This document shows, piece by piece, positions 11,917-24,093 of a stretch of DNA of 64,000 nucleotides. This stretch comes from Nigrospora sphaerica (lineage: Eukaryota > Ascomycota > Sordariomycetes > Amphisphaeriales > Apiosporaceae): positions 1,612,001-1,676,000 of the forward strand of contig JAGVVL010000022.1 in the NCBI GenBank assembly GCA_018287875.1, given 5' to 3'. Both the position numbers and the translations under genes were made by a program. Within the stretch, counting starts at the first letter, position 1. Every line of letters begins with the position of its first letter. The notes below the pieces were generated by a model. It made no database searches. It had not been told where the DNA came from and saw nothing but the letters and a program-made list of their open reading frames with translations.

Positions 11917-12040
11917 GAGGGCAAACCGCCAAATCCTGCCGTGACTCCCCATGGCGTGCGGCCGCGAGCGGACACGGCGAGGGCAAACCGCCAAATCCTG
12001 CCGGGAACCCCTATGGCGTGCGGCTGCAAGTGGACAAGGG
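11917..12040. repeat. Tandem duplication of a 62-bp segment
   Basis: Two diverged copies with period 62 share GAGGGCAAACCGCCAAATCC (starting at 11917 and 11979) and GGCGTGCGGC. The second copy runs into a tract of 17 G at 12038-12054. The array lies 320-445 bp upstream of the next start codon. Confidence 0.85.
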
Positions 12041-12170
12041 GGGGGGGGGGGGGGTTGCTATGCCTAGGCCCAGGGTCTAGATCGTTGCCTGGTGCTCGTC
12101 GGGACGACTCGCTGATGATGGCTTCGCGGATGGCTCCCTCTCTTCGACGACGATGGACATCCGAGAGGGC

Positions 12171-12177
12171 ATATAAG
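12171..12177 (+). promoter_or_regulatory. TATA box of the 12362 gene
   Basis: ATATAAG, about 190 bases before the start codon, followed by a pyrimidine-rich leader typical of well-expressed fungal genes. Confidence 0.6.
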
Positions 12178-12361
12178 ATGGGAGCACATCGCCGCTCTCT
12201 CTGGATGTCTCCTTTTCCTTCGTCAGGTTCCCGCCCGCCCTCAGCCGCTCTTTTCTGCTTGGCAGGCGCATTCCGACCGACCTCCTTCGATCCTTTGCTC
12301 CCCATCTCCTAGAGTCTCTTATATCTCACTTTGGTCACTCTCTTGTCCACTGCCTCTCATT

Positions 12362-15300
12362 ATGATTCTCAAGTCCTCGACGGCCGCCCTCCTGGTGGCC
12401 GCGTCGGCCTCGGCCTACGCGCTCCCGGCCCACGAGGAGCAGCAGCAGCAGCCGGGCCATGTGGCGGCTTCGAACCCGGCAAACGCCTCCATCCCCGAGG
12501 CCGCCCCGTCCGGCTTCGAGGTCGTCATCGTCTACGCGACGCCCACGGGGGGATGCCCGGCCACGCCCACGCAGTGCGCCGCCAACCAACTTGCGGCCGG
12601 GCCCGGCTCCCCCGGCTCCGGCTCCGGGTCGGGCTCCGGCTCCGGTTCCAAGACGCCCCCCGTAACTAACAACTACCAGAAGGCGGGCGGAGCGGACGAC
12701 GGCAAGGCGAGCCCGGTCAAGGCCACGGCTACCATGTCGCACTCGGCGCCCCTCGCCACGCTCCAACCCGCCGTCCACTGGAACTACGACACCAAGCCCG
12801 CCAAGAACGTCGTCCCGATCCCTCCCAAGAAGGGCTCCGACCTGTACTACGGAGTTGACAGTATGCCCACCCCCCCTTAGGCCGGATGAGCACGGACAGA
12901 TGCGCTAACGCGAGCCCCTCCCCCCCTTACCAGGTCCCGAGAAGGAGGGTCACTTTGCGACCATCAAGTACTACTTCAACAGCCCGTCGGTGAACCTGGA
13001 CCACTGCGACCACGTGCGCGAGGTGAGCTACGACACCGGCACGGGGGGCATGACGGTGCAGTTCGGCAGCCAGGAGGCGTACGAGTACGCGGCGCGGACG
13101 TGGTCGACGCAGGCCGGGCTCGTGCTGGTGGCGCACACGCCGGGCTGCGGCGACCACGCGACGGGCGAGCGCTGCTACCTCGACGTGGCGGCGCTCGACT
13201 TCGAGCCCGGCACGCGCCGCTGCGTCGCCCGCGGCGAGCCCCGCCACCCCGACGACCTCATCGCCAAGGGCGAGACCGAGTGGGGTTGGTGGGTGCCCCG
13301 CGACGGCGGCCTCTACACCACCATCGCCCCCTCGGCCACGGCCCCCGGCGGAAGCGGTGGGGGCGGCGCCGCCCGTCCCACCTCGACCCCCGGCTCCTTC
13401 GCCTGGGGCGCCGCGTCCGCCTCCGGGACGGCCTCGGCCTCGTCGCCTTCCGGCTCCGTCTACCCCGGCGGCGGCAGTGGCAGCGGCGGCAACGCTGGCA
13501 GCGGCGGCAGCGGCGGCAGCGGCGGCAGCGGCGGCAGCGGCGGCTCCCTTTACCCTCCCTACGGTGGCAACGGGGCTACGAACTCGACCGGCCCCTTCTC
13601 GGGCTCCAACTCGAGCGAGGTCCAGGACAGCGACTTCAGCAAGCCCCGTGTCGTCTGCAAGGCTCCCGTCGACCTCAAGTACGGCCTCCCGACGGCGTGC
13701 GAGAGCGATCTCTTCGACCAGGACCTCGACGACGACTTGGGCTACACGGCGATGCCGGCCGGCTACTCGAGCTTCCTGAAGGAGATCACGCCCGTGCCCG
13801 AACTCAACGGCGGCTCCGTCGAGGACGCCGTGATCAGCGCCCGCGGGCTCGCGCTGCGGCGCCGCGGCTGGTTCACGTCGGGCCTCAAGTCGCTCGGCCG
13901 CGCCTTTGACAAGCACGTCATCAAGCCGGCGGTGAGCGCGTACAACACGGTCAAGGAGGCGACGTCGATCCCGGGCAGCATCAACAAGGAGATGAGCTGG
14001 AAGCTGCCGGACCCGGCCAACGCCAACGCCGAGGCCAAGACGCTCAAGGACCCCAGCGCCAAGCAGGTCGTGTCGCCGTGGGGCGACGCCGTGCTGCTCA
14101 AGGCCTACGGCAGCCAGGCGTCCGACGAGAGCAAGAAGCTCAACGGCTACATGAACGTCTTCTGCGTCTCCTGCGGCGTCTCGGGCCACGCCAAGGTCGC
14201 GGGCCGCGCCGCCTGGTCGCCCATCGGCGGCTTCACCAAGGGCGAGGTCGAGATCAACACGGACGCGCAGTTCATCTTCAAGCTCGGCATCGACGCGCAG
14301 ATGACGTACCAGCAGAATTTTGAGAACTCGCTGCTCGACTTTGGCCTCCCCGGCCTCTCGTACGGCGTCGTCACCATCGGGCCGCGCATCACCGTCGGCA
14401 CCAACGTCGCGCTCGAGGCCCAGGCCAAGGGCCGGCTGCTGGCGGGCGCCGAGATGGGCCTGCAGAACGCGCACGTGCTCATCGACTTTGTCAACCCGAT
14501 GCAGTCGCGCAAGGACGGCTGGGAGCCCTACTTCAAGCCCGTCTTCGAGGCCGAGGGCGAACTCATGCTGTCGGCCTCGCTCGGCCTGCCCATCGGCATC
14601 AAGTGCGGCCTGCAGATCAGCAAGTGGGACAAGAGCGTCGGCATCGTGGCCGAGCCGTCCATCAAGGGCGTGGCCCAGGTCGCCGCCTCCGTCGGCCTCG
14701 ACGCCGGCACCGGCAAGTTCGCTGCCGGCTTCAAGGAGACGAACGGCTGCACCGGAATCAGCACGCAGCTCACCTGGCGCCACCGCCTCTACGTCGACAT
14801 CCTCGGCCTCTCCAAGTCCACGCTGCACGACACCCAGGACAAGCCGCTCGCCCAGGGCTGCATCAAGCTACCCGGTCTCCCTGCCTCCAGCGCCGCCACC
14901 GGAACCGCCACCGGGACCGCCACCGGGACCGCAACCACGACCGCGACCGCGACCCCGGCGCCCACCGACGACGCCTCGGCCGGCACCGAGACCGGCTCCC
15001 CCGGTTCCGAGGTCACGCCCCCGTCGACCCCCACTGGCGACGCCGAAGTTACCCCGACCCCCGGCGCCGAGGGTTCGGAGCCCACCGGCCCCAGCACCGG
15101 CCCCGACGAGGACACCCCGGCCACCAACCCCGTCCCGCCTTCTGGCGAGAGCCAGCCGGGATCGGAAGACGGCCAGGACAAGCCCGCGCAGCCGGAGCAG
15201 GAACAAGACCAGCCAGAGGGGCAGGGCCAGGAGCAAACCCCGGAGCCGCAACAGGAGCAGCCAGAGCAAGAGGAGGGCCAGGACCAGGCTGCCCCCGCGG

Positions 15301-16274
15301 AGCCGGCCGAGGGCGGAGCGGACGGCGGCATGATGGTTGAGAAGCGCGACTACCCGTTCGAGCTGATGGAGCGGAGCCTCTTCATGAGCGCGGCGACGAT
15401 GGGCAGCGTGATCGACCTGACGGACAAGGTGGTGGGCAGCGGGGCGGTGAAGGGGGCGGCGGCGGCGGCGGCGTCGTCGACGCTCACGTACACGGCGTCG
15501 TCGGTGGGCAACCGGGCGTACAACTCGACGTCGGGGCTCGAGTTCGCGCTGCTCGTGACGCCCGACGCGCGCACCATGGCCGTGTCGTGCGGCGACGGCA
15601 ACGTGTACGCCTTCGCGGCCGACGGCGACGAGAACCCCAACTGCTCCGAGATGTGGGCCGAGAGCTCCGACGTGCTCGTCGCCGACGGCGCCTACCGCCT
15701 GCTGCACTACTACAACAACACCATGGCGCGCCTCGGCGTCTCGCGCCTGCGCGTCGACGACGCCGCCTCCCTGCCCGCCCACGCCGTCGTCGTCGCCTTC
15801 CTGCCCTACGGCCTCCTCACCGAGGGCGACGACGCCGAGGCGCCGGCGGCCCCGACCGGGGGCCCCGTCCGCCGCCAGGAGAAGGCGGAGGAGAAGGAGT
15901 CGACGGGAACCGACACCTCTTCCACCTCGTCCTCCTCGACGACGAGCGCCGACGACTACTCGCTCGACGACGTCTACTTCGCGCTGGACCCGGCCTACGA
16001 CCTCTTCTACCCCGTCGTGTGCAACTACGCCGATGCGGGCAAGGGGCCCAAGGTGTTCCTGGCGCGGGACCCCGAGGAGGGGCCGCGGATCCTGGCGAGC
16101 CCCGACGTCGCCGCCTCCATCACGGGCGGCGTCGTGACCGACTGCTACGCGCTCGACCTCATGCAGGGCCGCTGGGCCACCGACGCCGACTACGGCACCG
16201 CCTCGACCATCGACGCCGAGACCGCCGCCGACATGCTCGACTTTGAGGACGGCTACGACCAGGAGGCTGTCTAG
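12362..16274 (+). CDS. Large secreted modular protein (DUF7029/DUF7223-like), function unknown
   Basis: Two exons, 12362-12860 and 12934-16274, encode 1,279 residues. The 73-bp intron (GTATGC donor, GCTAAC branch, CCAG acceptor) splits a Ser codon. There is a signal peptide of about 20 residues ending SAYA. Order of segments: Ser/Gly linker near 80-100; a globular domain about 170-320 (YYFNSPSVNLDHCDHVREV, with Cys pairs); a GGS repeat about 345-373; a second globular domain about 530-810 (WRHRLYVDILGLSKS near its end); a Thr/Pro-rich then Gln/Glu/Pro-rich linker about 816-966; a dibasic KR near 968; and a C-terminal region to the end. From memory the two globular parts resemble the fungal families DUF7029 and DUF7223; a profile search would be needed to confirm this. 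Cell-wall or extracellular location is inferred from the signal peptide and linkers. Confidence 0.88.
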
Positions 16275-19219
16275 GGGATCTGAACCTTTTCAACTTTGAG
16301 GAAAAGGGGCACGGGGGTAGAGGAGGAACCGGGGGGGGGGGGGTGGGTTGTGTTCAGACTACGGTTTGGTTACCGAGAGGGGGTATACTTTTGGGTGGGG
16401 GTTTTAGTAAACGGTGCAGGATTCGGGGAACAGGCCGTGGTCGGAAACTTTGGCTTTCCCATCGAGTAAACGGATGTTGGATGATTAGTCGAAATGCAGA
16501 CTCTAGGGAGGCGTGTTAAGCATTCAGGATTACCTAGCCCGGGAGCGAAACCGTCCCATAATCCGACGCCTCCTGAAGGAAGAAACAAGTTTTCCCCATA
16601 TGCCCGCCCATTCATTGCTTGTGCCCGTGTCCTTCCAACCCCCGCGCCCCCTCCGAACTGGACGGAAGTGAGGCTGGGGGGAAGCGAGACGCGCTACTCC
16701 TTACCCACGGCCGTACGGGTGGGGGAGGGATCAGGCTGCACACTGGAGGGGGGGGGCCTAGAAACAATGCCTCTTTGCCGTGGTGCGATTATCAGCCGGG
16801 TGCCCCAGACAAGGCTCTCCTCAGCTCAAGTGTTCGCTTTTTCTTTTTCTTCTTCTTTCTGTCGCCCGCAAGGGCCTTGGCTTCCCGGCGCTTGCTGACG
16901 AGCCTTTTCCTCTCGGTGACTCATCTATCCGCAACCAGTAAGCGAGGGCTTACAAATCGGAGGTGGGATATCGGTTCCGCCCGTTAAACCCGCGCTGCCC
17001 CGTTTCCCCGGCCGCATTGGCCCCCGACCCTTTGCCGCCCGAGACGTATGTACACGTAGGCTCTTCGACGGCCGTGGGAAGAAGGCGTTACGGTAGCGAC
17101 GAACGTAGTGCGACGTGCCAGTGCGACGTGCCACCAACCTTCCCGCTGCTTCCCTCGGGGCAAAAGCTTATCTTCCCCGAACCGCGTCTCCGTCTGACAA
17201 GTTCAAGGGCGAAGTGCTTTCCCTTTTGCCCTTTTTGCTTTTTCGTTTTGTTGATGGGCGTTGCCGGGGCATGGAAAGGCAGGCAGGCAGCCCCTGCAGG
17301 CGATCATCCCGGTCGGCGGGAATGGTCGCCATGGTTCGCGCCTTTCCTACAAACCCGTTTCGTTTCCATCCCATTGGTAAATGCTTGGGCGTCTCCAAAC
17401 CTACGCTGCCCACCAACGGAAGCTGGAGCACTGGGGGGGTGGTTTGAGAAGGGGGACCAAGCGCTTGCATCCATGCGCTGCAGGCATTCATCCATTCACA
17501 GGCACTACGGGGACTCAGGTAAAGAGGTACGGCGGCGATAAGATTGAATTCATCATGATACTGAAGCACGGGACCACGTTGTAGGCGCAGCTGGCAAGCG
17601 GCTAACGCATGGTGATACTACATGTTTGTATGGAATTTGTGGGCATGGGTACACGATGTGCGCCTTGAGGTGCATCATCGAGTCCCCACCCCCGGCTCGG
17701 CCGTGGAGCCCTGGCAGGATAGGGCGAATGACGAAATGGCATCCAAGTGGACAAAGTGACGGTGTGAGAGAATAGAACAGCACACTCGTACATAATGTAG
17801 GCAATCGCTTTTGGGGCGACTGGAGGATTCTCAGCCCGATTGCCATTCCCCCATACAGTTAGCAGTTCATCCGTCCTTCGCGCTGTCGGGTTCTTCAACG
17901 GGCCCGAGTTGGGTGTACACACGGCCCCTCCCCTCGCCGTAATGCCGAACCAGCCGAGCGGGAAAAAGACGGCGGCGCTTTTCTCCCTGGCTGCTGACGG
18001 GGGCAGGGCGACTTGGCACTTGGCGGTACACGACCCCAGAAGAAGTTTCTTTTCTTTCCTCTTCTCAGCCCGACGGCTGCCGGCTCTTGGGGCGCGCGAC
18101 TCCCCCCAGCCCTGGCAATGACGACTTGGACGACCCGGTCGGGCAAAACGGGGCCTGGCTTTCCATGGGTGGGCTGCATGTGTGTGCATCCTGTACACTC
18201 GGCACGTCACCCGCCGGGCTGACAGAGCTGATGGGCAACCCAAACGCTTACGGCGTATCCAGGCATACCTGGCAAGGCGCAAAGCCTTTCCAGACATCCA
18301 TGTTGGGGACGTCGTCTTGGAAACCTGGAACTGTCCGTCGGCACATCCCCATCCACAAGCTCCCACTCTCTCGATCGAAGTGGGAGCCACGACCACTGTA
18401 CCAACGGATCCGAGGGGGGGGGGAGGGGAGGGGCCTTCCAAGAAAAGAAAAAACAGTGAAGCTCACGCGGGTCCCAGACGGCCGTTTGACGCCATGCTGC
18501 AGCCTTCCTTCGCGCGTGCCGGATGACGATGCAGGCTTCTCGTCCCAACTCCATCCATCTCACCACCCTTGGGGCGTCCACCCCCCCATCTCCATCTCCG
18601 TGGATCCTTAGCCATCCCCCCCCTCACACACCCCCCCGGATCTGCCCACCCACGACTTCTTCACATGGTGATCCCGATGGCTATTGAAAAGGGCGTGGCA
18701 GCCACCGCATTCCCTTCTTGTGACGTGTCTATTCTTTTTTCCCTCCTTCTCCCCCATTTTTAGACCCTATATTCCACTCGCCCCGGATTTGGGTTTCAGG
18801 GCAGGACGCAACTCGGCGGTATACCCACGCACATTCGTATAGCCCTACCTGCTTCCGTGTATGCACTAGGTAACTGAAGGCACGCCTCGCGCATACATCC
18901 AACACGCAGCCGCTGTCCACCCGTCTGTCCAGCCGCTCCACACTTTGCCGATACACACACACACATAACAACGGCCCCCGTCCACACCACCGCATCGTCG
19001 GCAGCCGGGCGGCCCGGGGACAAAAAGCGGGGGTGGGATACGGAGGAGAAGATTACTCGAAACGAAGTGCCGGGAACGCGCGAGACGGGGGCGCCACAGG
19101 CCCTTGATCCGCCTCTGACGTCTATCTACTACCACGGGAACGGAAGAGCGTCAACGACAGCCCCACGGCCCGCCTTCTCCCTCCCTCTCTCTCTCGTAAC
19201 AACAACCCACGCGACGACG
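16275..19219. other. Intergenic, no supportable gene
   Basis: About 2.9 kb, rich in G- and C-runs (for example near 16333 and 18415). Open frames of up to 279 codons lack codon bias and domains. The last 60 bases before 19220 are CT-rich, then AACAACAACCCACG, a typical fungal leader. Confidence 0.6.
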
Positions 19220-19510
19220 ATGGCGGCCACGTCACGGCGACGGCAGGGGCGGAACCAGCAGCTGCGCGAGGCGGCGCTCATGGTGGTGCAGACGGCGTTC
19301 GCGACCATCGTCTTCGGCGTCTTCGTGCTGGCTTTCCTGGCGCAGGGCGCCATCACGCTGCCGAGCTGGGCGCACACGTTCCAGGGCATGGACACGGCGA
19401 CGCGCGACAAGTCAGCCGCCGCCCTGCTGACCGTTACCTGCTTTCTCTTCTTCCTCTTCTTCGGCGTCGGCGTGTACCAGATGGTGCGCCAGGCCCGCCA
19501 CGGAGGATGA
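19220..19510 (+). CDS. Small two-helix membrane protein, unknown function
   Basis: A single exon of 96 residues. I chose the ATG at 19220 (ACGATGGCG) because the frame upstream reads like leader sequence and a CT-rich leader ends just before it. An arginine-rich N-terminus (SRRRQGRNQQ) is followed by two hydrophobic helices at about residues 20-42 (TAFATIVFGVFVLAFLAQGA) and 65-85 (LLTVTCFLFFLFFGVGVY), with a short basic tail (RQARHGG). Codons are strongly G/C-ending, like the confirmed genes and unlike the flanking DNA. The positive N-terminus suggests both ends face the cytosol. I do not recognise the family; it may belong to a small conserved fungal membrane protein group. Confidence 0.72.
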   Translation: MAATSRRRQGRNQQLREAALMVVQTAFATIVFGVFVLAFLAQGAITLPSWAHTFQGMDTATRDKSAAALLTVTCFLFFLFFGVGVYQMVRQARHGG

Positions 19511-20734
19511 CCTTTGGTTGCCTCGAGGGCACTCACGCACGTGCACACGCACGCGGGCCGGGAAACTATCAAGGAAGGAGGAGCACCAACAGGGCGAAGA
19601 GGAGGAGGAGGAGGGGAACAAGGAGGAATCCCCCACTGCCTACCCCTGCCCTCCGGCCCAGGGGCCCGGCGGGAGAGGTTCGACGACCTGCCAGTTTACG
19701 GGCTTCCGGCCCTGCTTACCCAACCGCCCCCGTCCACCGTCCGGCGCAATGCGTGCCGGCCCGCTCGGCGACTGGACGCCAGCGGTCGGCCGCCTGTCTA
19801 TCGCGTGGCATGCAGGCGCGACAGGGAGGGGCCGTATCCCAGTACACGAGGGGGAGGAGGGCTGGGCTTCCGGCCGGCTGACCGCCTCGAACTCGACGTC
19901 GACGTCCGAAAATGCGGCCGTTTGCCAGTTTTCGAAGTATTGCCGGGCGTCGCCTCCGTCGGTATCGGGTCCCGGCCGGCGTTCGATGCCGCTACGTCGT
20001 GTCCGGCCGCTGCGATGGGCAGGGCACTGGTGGGGCGAGATGGGTGGGGAGTATCGTTCCGGGTGTCTTGAGGGATTGGGCTTGGGTTTTTCAGGATACG
20101 AAGAGGAACGCGAAGGGGCGTCAAGGTTGGGACCTTTTTTGTTTTCTTTGATTTACGACGACACGAGGATACCCCATGATTTCACGGCATTATGTGTAGC
20201 GGCGAGGCGGGGGGGTCATGTTTTGCGATCTGGGTCTCCCCACTCAAAACGTCATTGCAGGAGCTCGCGGGTGACGGAAATAAGACGGAAGATTGACGAA
20301 ATGCTAAGAGAGACACACACATGAAGATAGGGAGAGGGGGGGAGAAAGAGGTTTAGTCAAATCGAGCCGGCTCTTTCATCCGAACTCGGCACAGTGTTTT
20401 TATACATTGGCTATTAGCACCATGGGGGTTTAAGCCGGATGCGCAATAACTAACGCACACGATGCTGCAGCTCGCTTATTGCCGACCATTCCCGTCTGTG
20501 ACCCCGAGCCAACTTCGATTCCTCGGCGCAGACGAGACGGAACAGCGCTTCCCCGCAGGAAGTCCCTAGTGAACCCCGGCACATCATAAAGGCAATAGCA
20601 GTTCGTCCCCGGGGCAGGCCATCTGACTCTCCCCCGCGCAGGCGTACCCTGGAACCGGGAACAACGGTTTTGGCTGCACGCTTACCCCCCGGAACGACCG
20701 TCCGTCAGCCGTCCTATTCGTCTGCGCACTGGCA

Positions 20735-20814
20735 CGAGACGGGGACAAAAGAAGAAAAGCCTGATGCACACGCGCGAGACGGGGACAAGGAAAGAAAGCC
20801 CCGATGCACACGCG
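20735..20814. repeat. Tandem duplication of a 40-bp segment
   Basis: Two adjacent 40-bp copies, both starting CGAGACGGGGACAA and ending GATGCACACGCG, with a handful of differences in the middle. Confidence 0.85.
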
Positions 20815-21360
20815 CCTCGACCTCGTTGTTTTGCGGGTTTTCTGCCTCCCACCCCCTCCCACCCACCATGTGCCGGTTTGCGGGAGGGCTCCATCGCTCC
20901 CATCCCCACCCCCGTGAGCCGATCCGGACGCCAAGCGCGGCGCTATTGGTCGGCCGACCGCTTTGTCGGTGACGAATCGTCACGGGGGCGGCGGGGGGGA
21001 GGTGGGGGAATATGCGAGGTATGTGTAGGGAACCTGGACGGGTGGGTACGCACAAGGGAGAGAAGGAAACGAGGTGTATTAAATGTACACGAGGGAGGCC
21101 GGGGAGACGGCGAGAGATGCTGCGCCCGGGGCGGGGAGGGTGTGTTTGTGCGCTGGCAGGGACGAGGGCGAACTCCGGATATGGACGCAGGGACGACAGA
21201 GTACCGAGTGGGTGGATAGGTAGATACCTCTTGGATGGATGACTGACTGTAGCAGAGCAGATGTTTGCCTTCATGGCAACAATCATCTGGCCGCCCGTCC
21301 GGCCCATCTAGATTTCCTCTCCACATTTGACAATAGACTGGAGATAAAGTTACCGAGCAA

Positions 21361-21402
<42 letters not shown>
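21361..21402. repeat. Compound microsatellite (AC)n(AG)n
   Basis: Nine AC units run directly into about twelve AG units. Confidence 0.95.
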
Positions 21403-21409
<7 letters not shown>

Positions 21410-22139
21410 GAAAGGGCCCTGGACAGATCCGTGTGGAGCAGAAAGCTTAACTGCATCCCCCCCCTGTAACTTCGCCTCCGCTCCCCTCTCCAACTCGTGA
21501 CTAGTCGTGCGGACGCGCGCCCCTCGGCCAATGCAGGTAGAGTACACACTGTGCTAAGATCCATCGACCGGAACTAGAGAAATACACTAACACCTTCCCG
21601 TAGTACTAGCAGCCCTCCATGACATTGCCCGTTGATTACTATCAGTATACTTCCCGAAGGGATGGGCGATGACCGGTACGCCGATCGTCCCCCACACTTC
21701 CCTCCCCCTCCTCCGTATTCCCCGTACGTAAACCGGGATGGCCCGTCAGCCGCCCCGCTCCCCTTTCGAGCAAAGAACCCAAGCCAGTCCCTCCATCGAG
21801 CCCGTAGTGTTCAAGACGTTTTACTTTTAAGCTCCCGGGGCCCCGAGGGCCGGTGTCCAGTCCTGTCTCGTGCTGCCTTTTCCATAATTTTCCCGCGCGT
21901 CTTTTGTCATTTTGGTTTGTCTGATTCAAACCCCAAGCCCCTTGTCCATCTCCGCCCCTCTCCTCCCTTCCTCCTCCTCCTGCCGTGTCTCACTCGGGGG
22001 GTACTGGTTTCCGCCCCTATCCTGGGACCGTTGCGCGAACAGGTTCGGCCGCGTAGCCATCCCCCGAAGCTTTGACGGGGCCCCAAGAAAAAAAAACGGT
22101 TTTTGGTTGTGTCTTCGTTTGCTACCCTTCCCCGGAAGA

Positions 22140-24093
22140 ATGGCGGCCGATAAGGACGCGGCCAAGACGGCCGCCGACGCCGCCGTCGACGCCGCCGCCG
22201 ACCCGGAGGCGGCCCGCCCCGCGACCGTCATTGACGCCGAGACGGAACGCCGCGTCGTCCGCAAGCTCGACACGCACCTCGTACCGCTCGTGGCCTTTCT
22301 GTGTAAGCGCCCGCCTTTCTCCCTCTCCCTTCCCCTCTCGCTCTACCCCCCATTCAGAATAAGGAAGAAGAAGAGGGGGGAAACACACGCACGCAAACAC
22401 ACTCTCTCTTACATACGTATACACACATTCACACATACACACACGCACTAGCCGTCAGACTGACCATGCCCTCCCCGAACCAGTCCTCCTGTCCTTCCTG
22501 GACCGGTCCAACGTCGGCAATGCGCGCATCGCGGGCATGGAACACGACCTGGGGATCGACGGGCCGCAGTACAGCTGGCTCCTCACCGTCTTCTACATCC
22601 CCTACATCCTCTTCGAGTTCCTCATCATCATGTGGAAGGTGCTGCCGCCGCACCTCTGGGCGACCATCGTCGTCGTCTTCTGGGGCCTCGCCGCCACCCT
22701 GCAGGCCGCCGCCCAGAACTGGGGCGGCATGATGGCGCTGCGCTTCCTGCTGGGCGTGGCCGAAGGTACGTTTTTTCCTCCTCCCCCTTTCCGACGTGCC
22801 GAGGAAAGCCCGTGTTCGCCGGCTGACATGATACCCCTCCCTCGACAGCGGGTTACGCCCCCGGTATCCCGTATCTGCTGAGCTTCTTCTACCTGCGCCA
22901 CGAGCTCGGGTTCCGGTCGGGGCTCTTCCTCGCCGGTACGTATTTTCCTCCCTCTTTCCCCTCTTCCCCGAGAATGGGGGGGGGGGGGGCGTTGTCCTTC
23001 CCTCCTTCGTCCCTGGCCGTGAGCTGACGGAACCGGGGACCCGTCCCCCTTTGCAGCGGCGCCCCTTGCGACTTGCTTCAGCGGCGCGCTCGCCTACGGC
23101 ATCACGTCGGGGCACGGGCACCGGCTCGCTAACTGGCGGCTCTTGTTCCTCGTGGAGGGGCTGCCGACGCTGATGGCGGCGCCGCTGGCGTACTTCTTCA
23201 TCCCCGACACGCCGCAGCAGGCGCGGTTCCTGACGGCGGAGGAGCGGCGCGTGGCGGCGGCGCGCGGGGTGCGGCAGGCGGGGACGGACACGCGCGTCGG
23301 CGGGCTCGCGTGGGCCGACATCCTGCTCACGCTGCGCGACCCCAAGGCCTGGCTCACGGCCTTCATGTACTTCTCGTGCAACGTGTCGTACGCGTCGCTG
23401 CCCGTCTTCCTGCCGACGGTGCTGCGCGACATGGGCTTCGGCGGCGTCGCGGCGCAGGGCCTCACGGCGCCGCCCTTCTTCCTCTCCGTCGTCGTCACCC
23501 TGGCGACGACGTGGGCCGCCGACCGCACGCAGCAGCGCGGCCTCTGGGTCGCCGGGCTCGCGTCCGTCGCCGGCGCCGGCTACCTGCTGCTGGCGGCGGC
23601 CGACGGCGTCGGCGCCCGCTACGCCGGCGTCTTCCTCGCCGCCTCGGGCGTCTTTCCCGCCATCGCCAACATCCTGCCCTGGACCATGAACAACCAGGGC
23701 TCCGACACGCGCCGCGGCGCCGGCATGGTCCTCCTCAACGCCGTCGGCCAGTGCGGCCCCCTGCTCGGCACCAACGTCTTCCCCGCCGCCGAGGGCCCGC
23801 GCTACGTCCGCGGCCAGGCCGTCTGCGCCGCCTTCATGTTCTTCGTCGCCCTGCTCGCCCTCTCCCTGCGCGCCCTCCTCGCCCACGAGAACCGCGTCCT
23901 CGACCGCCGCTACGGCACCCTCGCCGACCAGCAGCGCGCGCGCGAGGCCGCCGCCGCCTCGGTGGACGCCAAGACCAAGGAGGCAGGCGGCGCAGAGGAA
24001 GTAGAGGACGGTGGGGCTGGAGACGCGCCGCAAACCGCCGAGCCCGAGGAGGGCGTCGAGAACTACGGTCCCGCCTTCCGCTTTGTACTGTAA
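22140..24093 (+). CDS. MFS permease, anion:cation symporter (Dal5/Tna1-like) family
   Basis: Four exons, 22140-22302, 22484-22765, 22849-22935 and 23057-24093, encode 522 residues. The introns are 181, 83 and 121 bp with donors GTAAGC, GTACGT and GTACGT; the first contains a CA-rich microsatellite. The spliced protein reads through classical ACS-family landmarks: LVPLV...SFLDRSNVGNARIAG in helix 1, RFLLGVAEAGYAPGIPYLLS spanning intron 2, and the RSGLFLA/APLAT junction spanning intron 3. About 12 membrane helices are expected. The N-terminal 40 residues are Ala/Asp-rich and cytosolic; the C-terminus is Glu/Ala-rich. Relatives import organic anions such as allantoate, nicotinate or other vitamins and carboxylates in symport with protons at the plasma membrane. 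The substrate cannot be read from sequence. Confidence 0.92.

Larger units (their letters stand above)
10084..12361. other. Intergenic with tRNA gene, hairpin and tandem repeats
   Basis: The first 800 bases are relatively AT-rich and hold the tRNA-Ile gene and a 15-bp-arm inverted repeat. The remainder is GC-rich and contains the promoter of the gene at 12362, with a duplicated 62-bp segment, a G17 tract and a TATA box. No protein gene is supported. Confidence 0.6.
19511..22139. other. Intergenic, permease promoter region
   Basis: About 2.6 kb with a 40-bp tandem duplication and a compound microsatellite (listed). The final 250 bases before 22140 are CT-rich and end in an A/T-rich leader. 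No gene is supported; the 268-codon frame around 19.5-20.3 kb overlaps frames on other phases and lacks codon bias. Confidence 0.6.

Noticed and set aside
12927..14828. 633-codon minus-strand open frame
   Set aside because: Antisense shadow of the secreted modular protein; composition is Ala/Arg/Gly/Val-rich as expected from reading G/C-ending codons backwards.
22429..24033. 534-codon minus-strand open frame
   Set aside because: Antisense shadow of the permease, crossing its introns without interruption only because the DNA is GC-rich.
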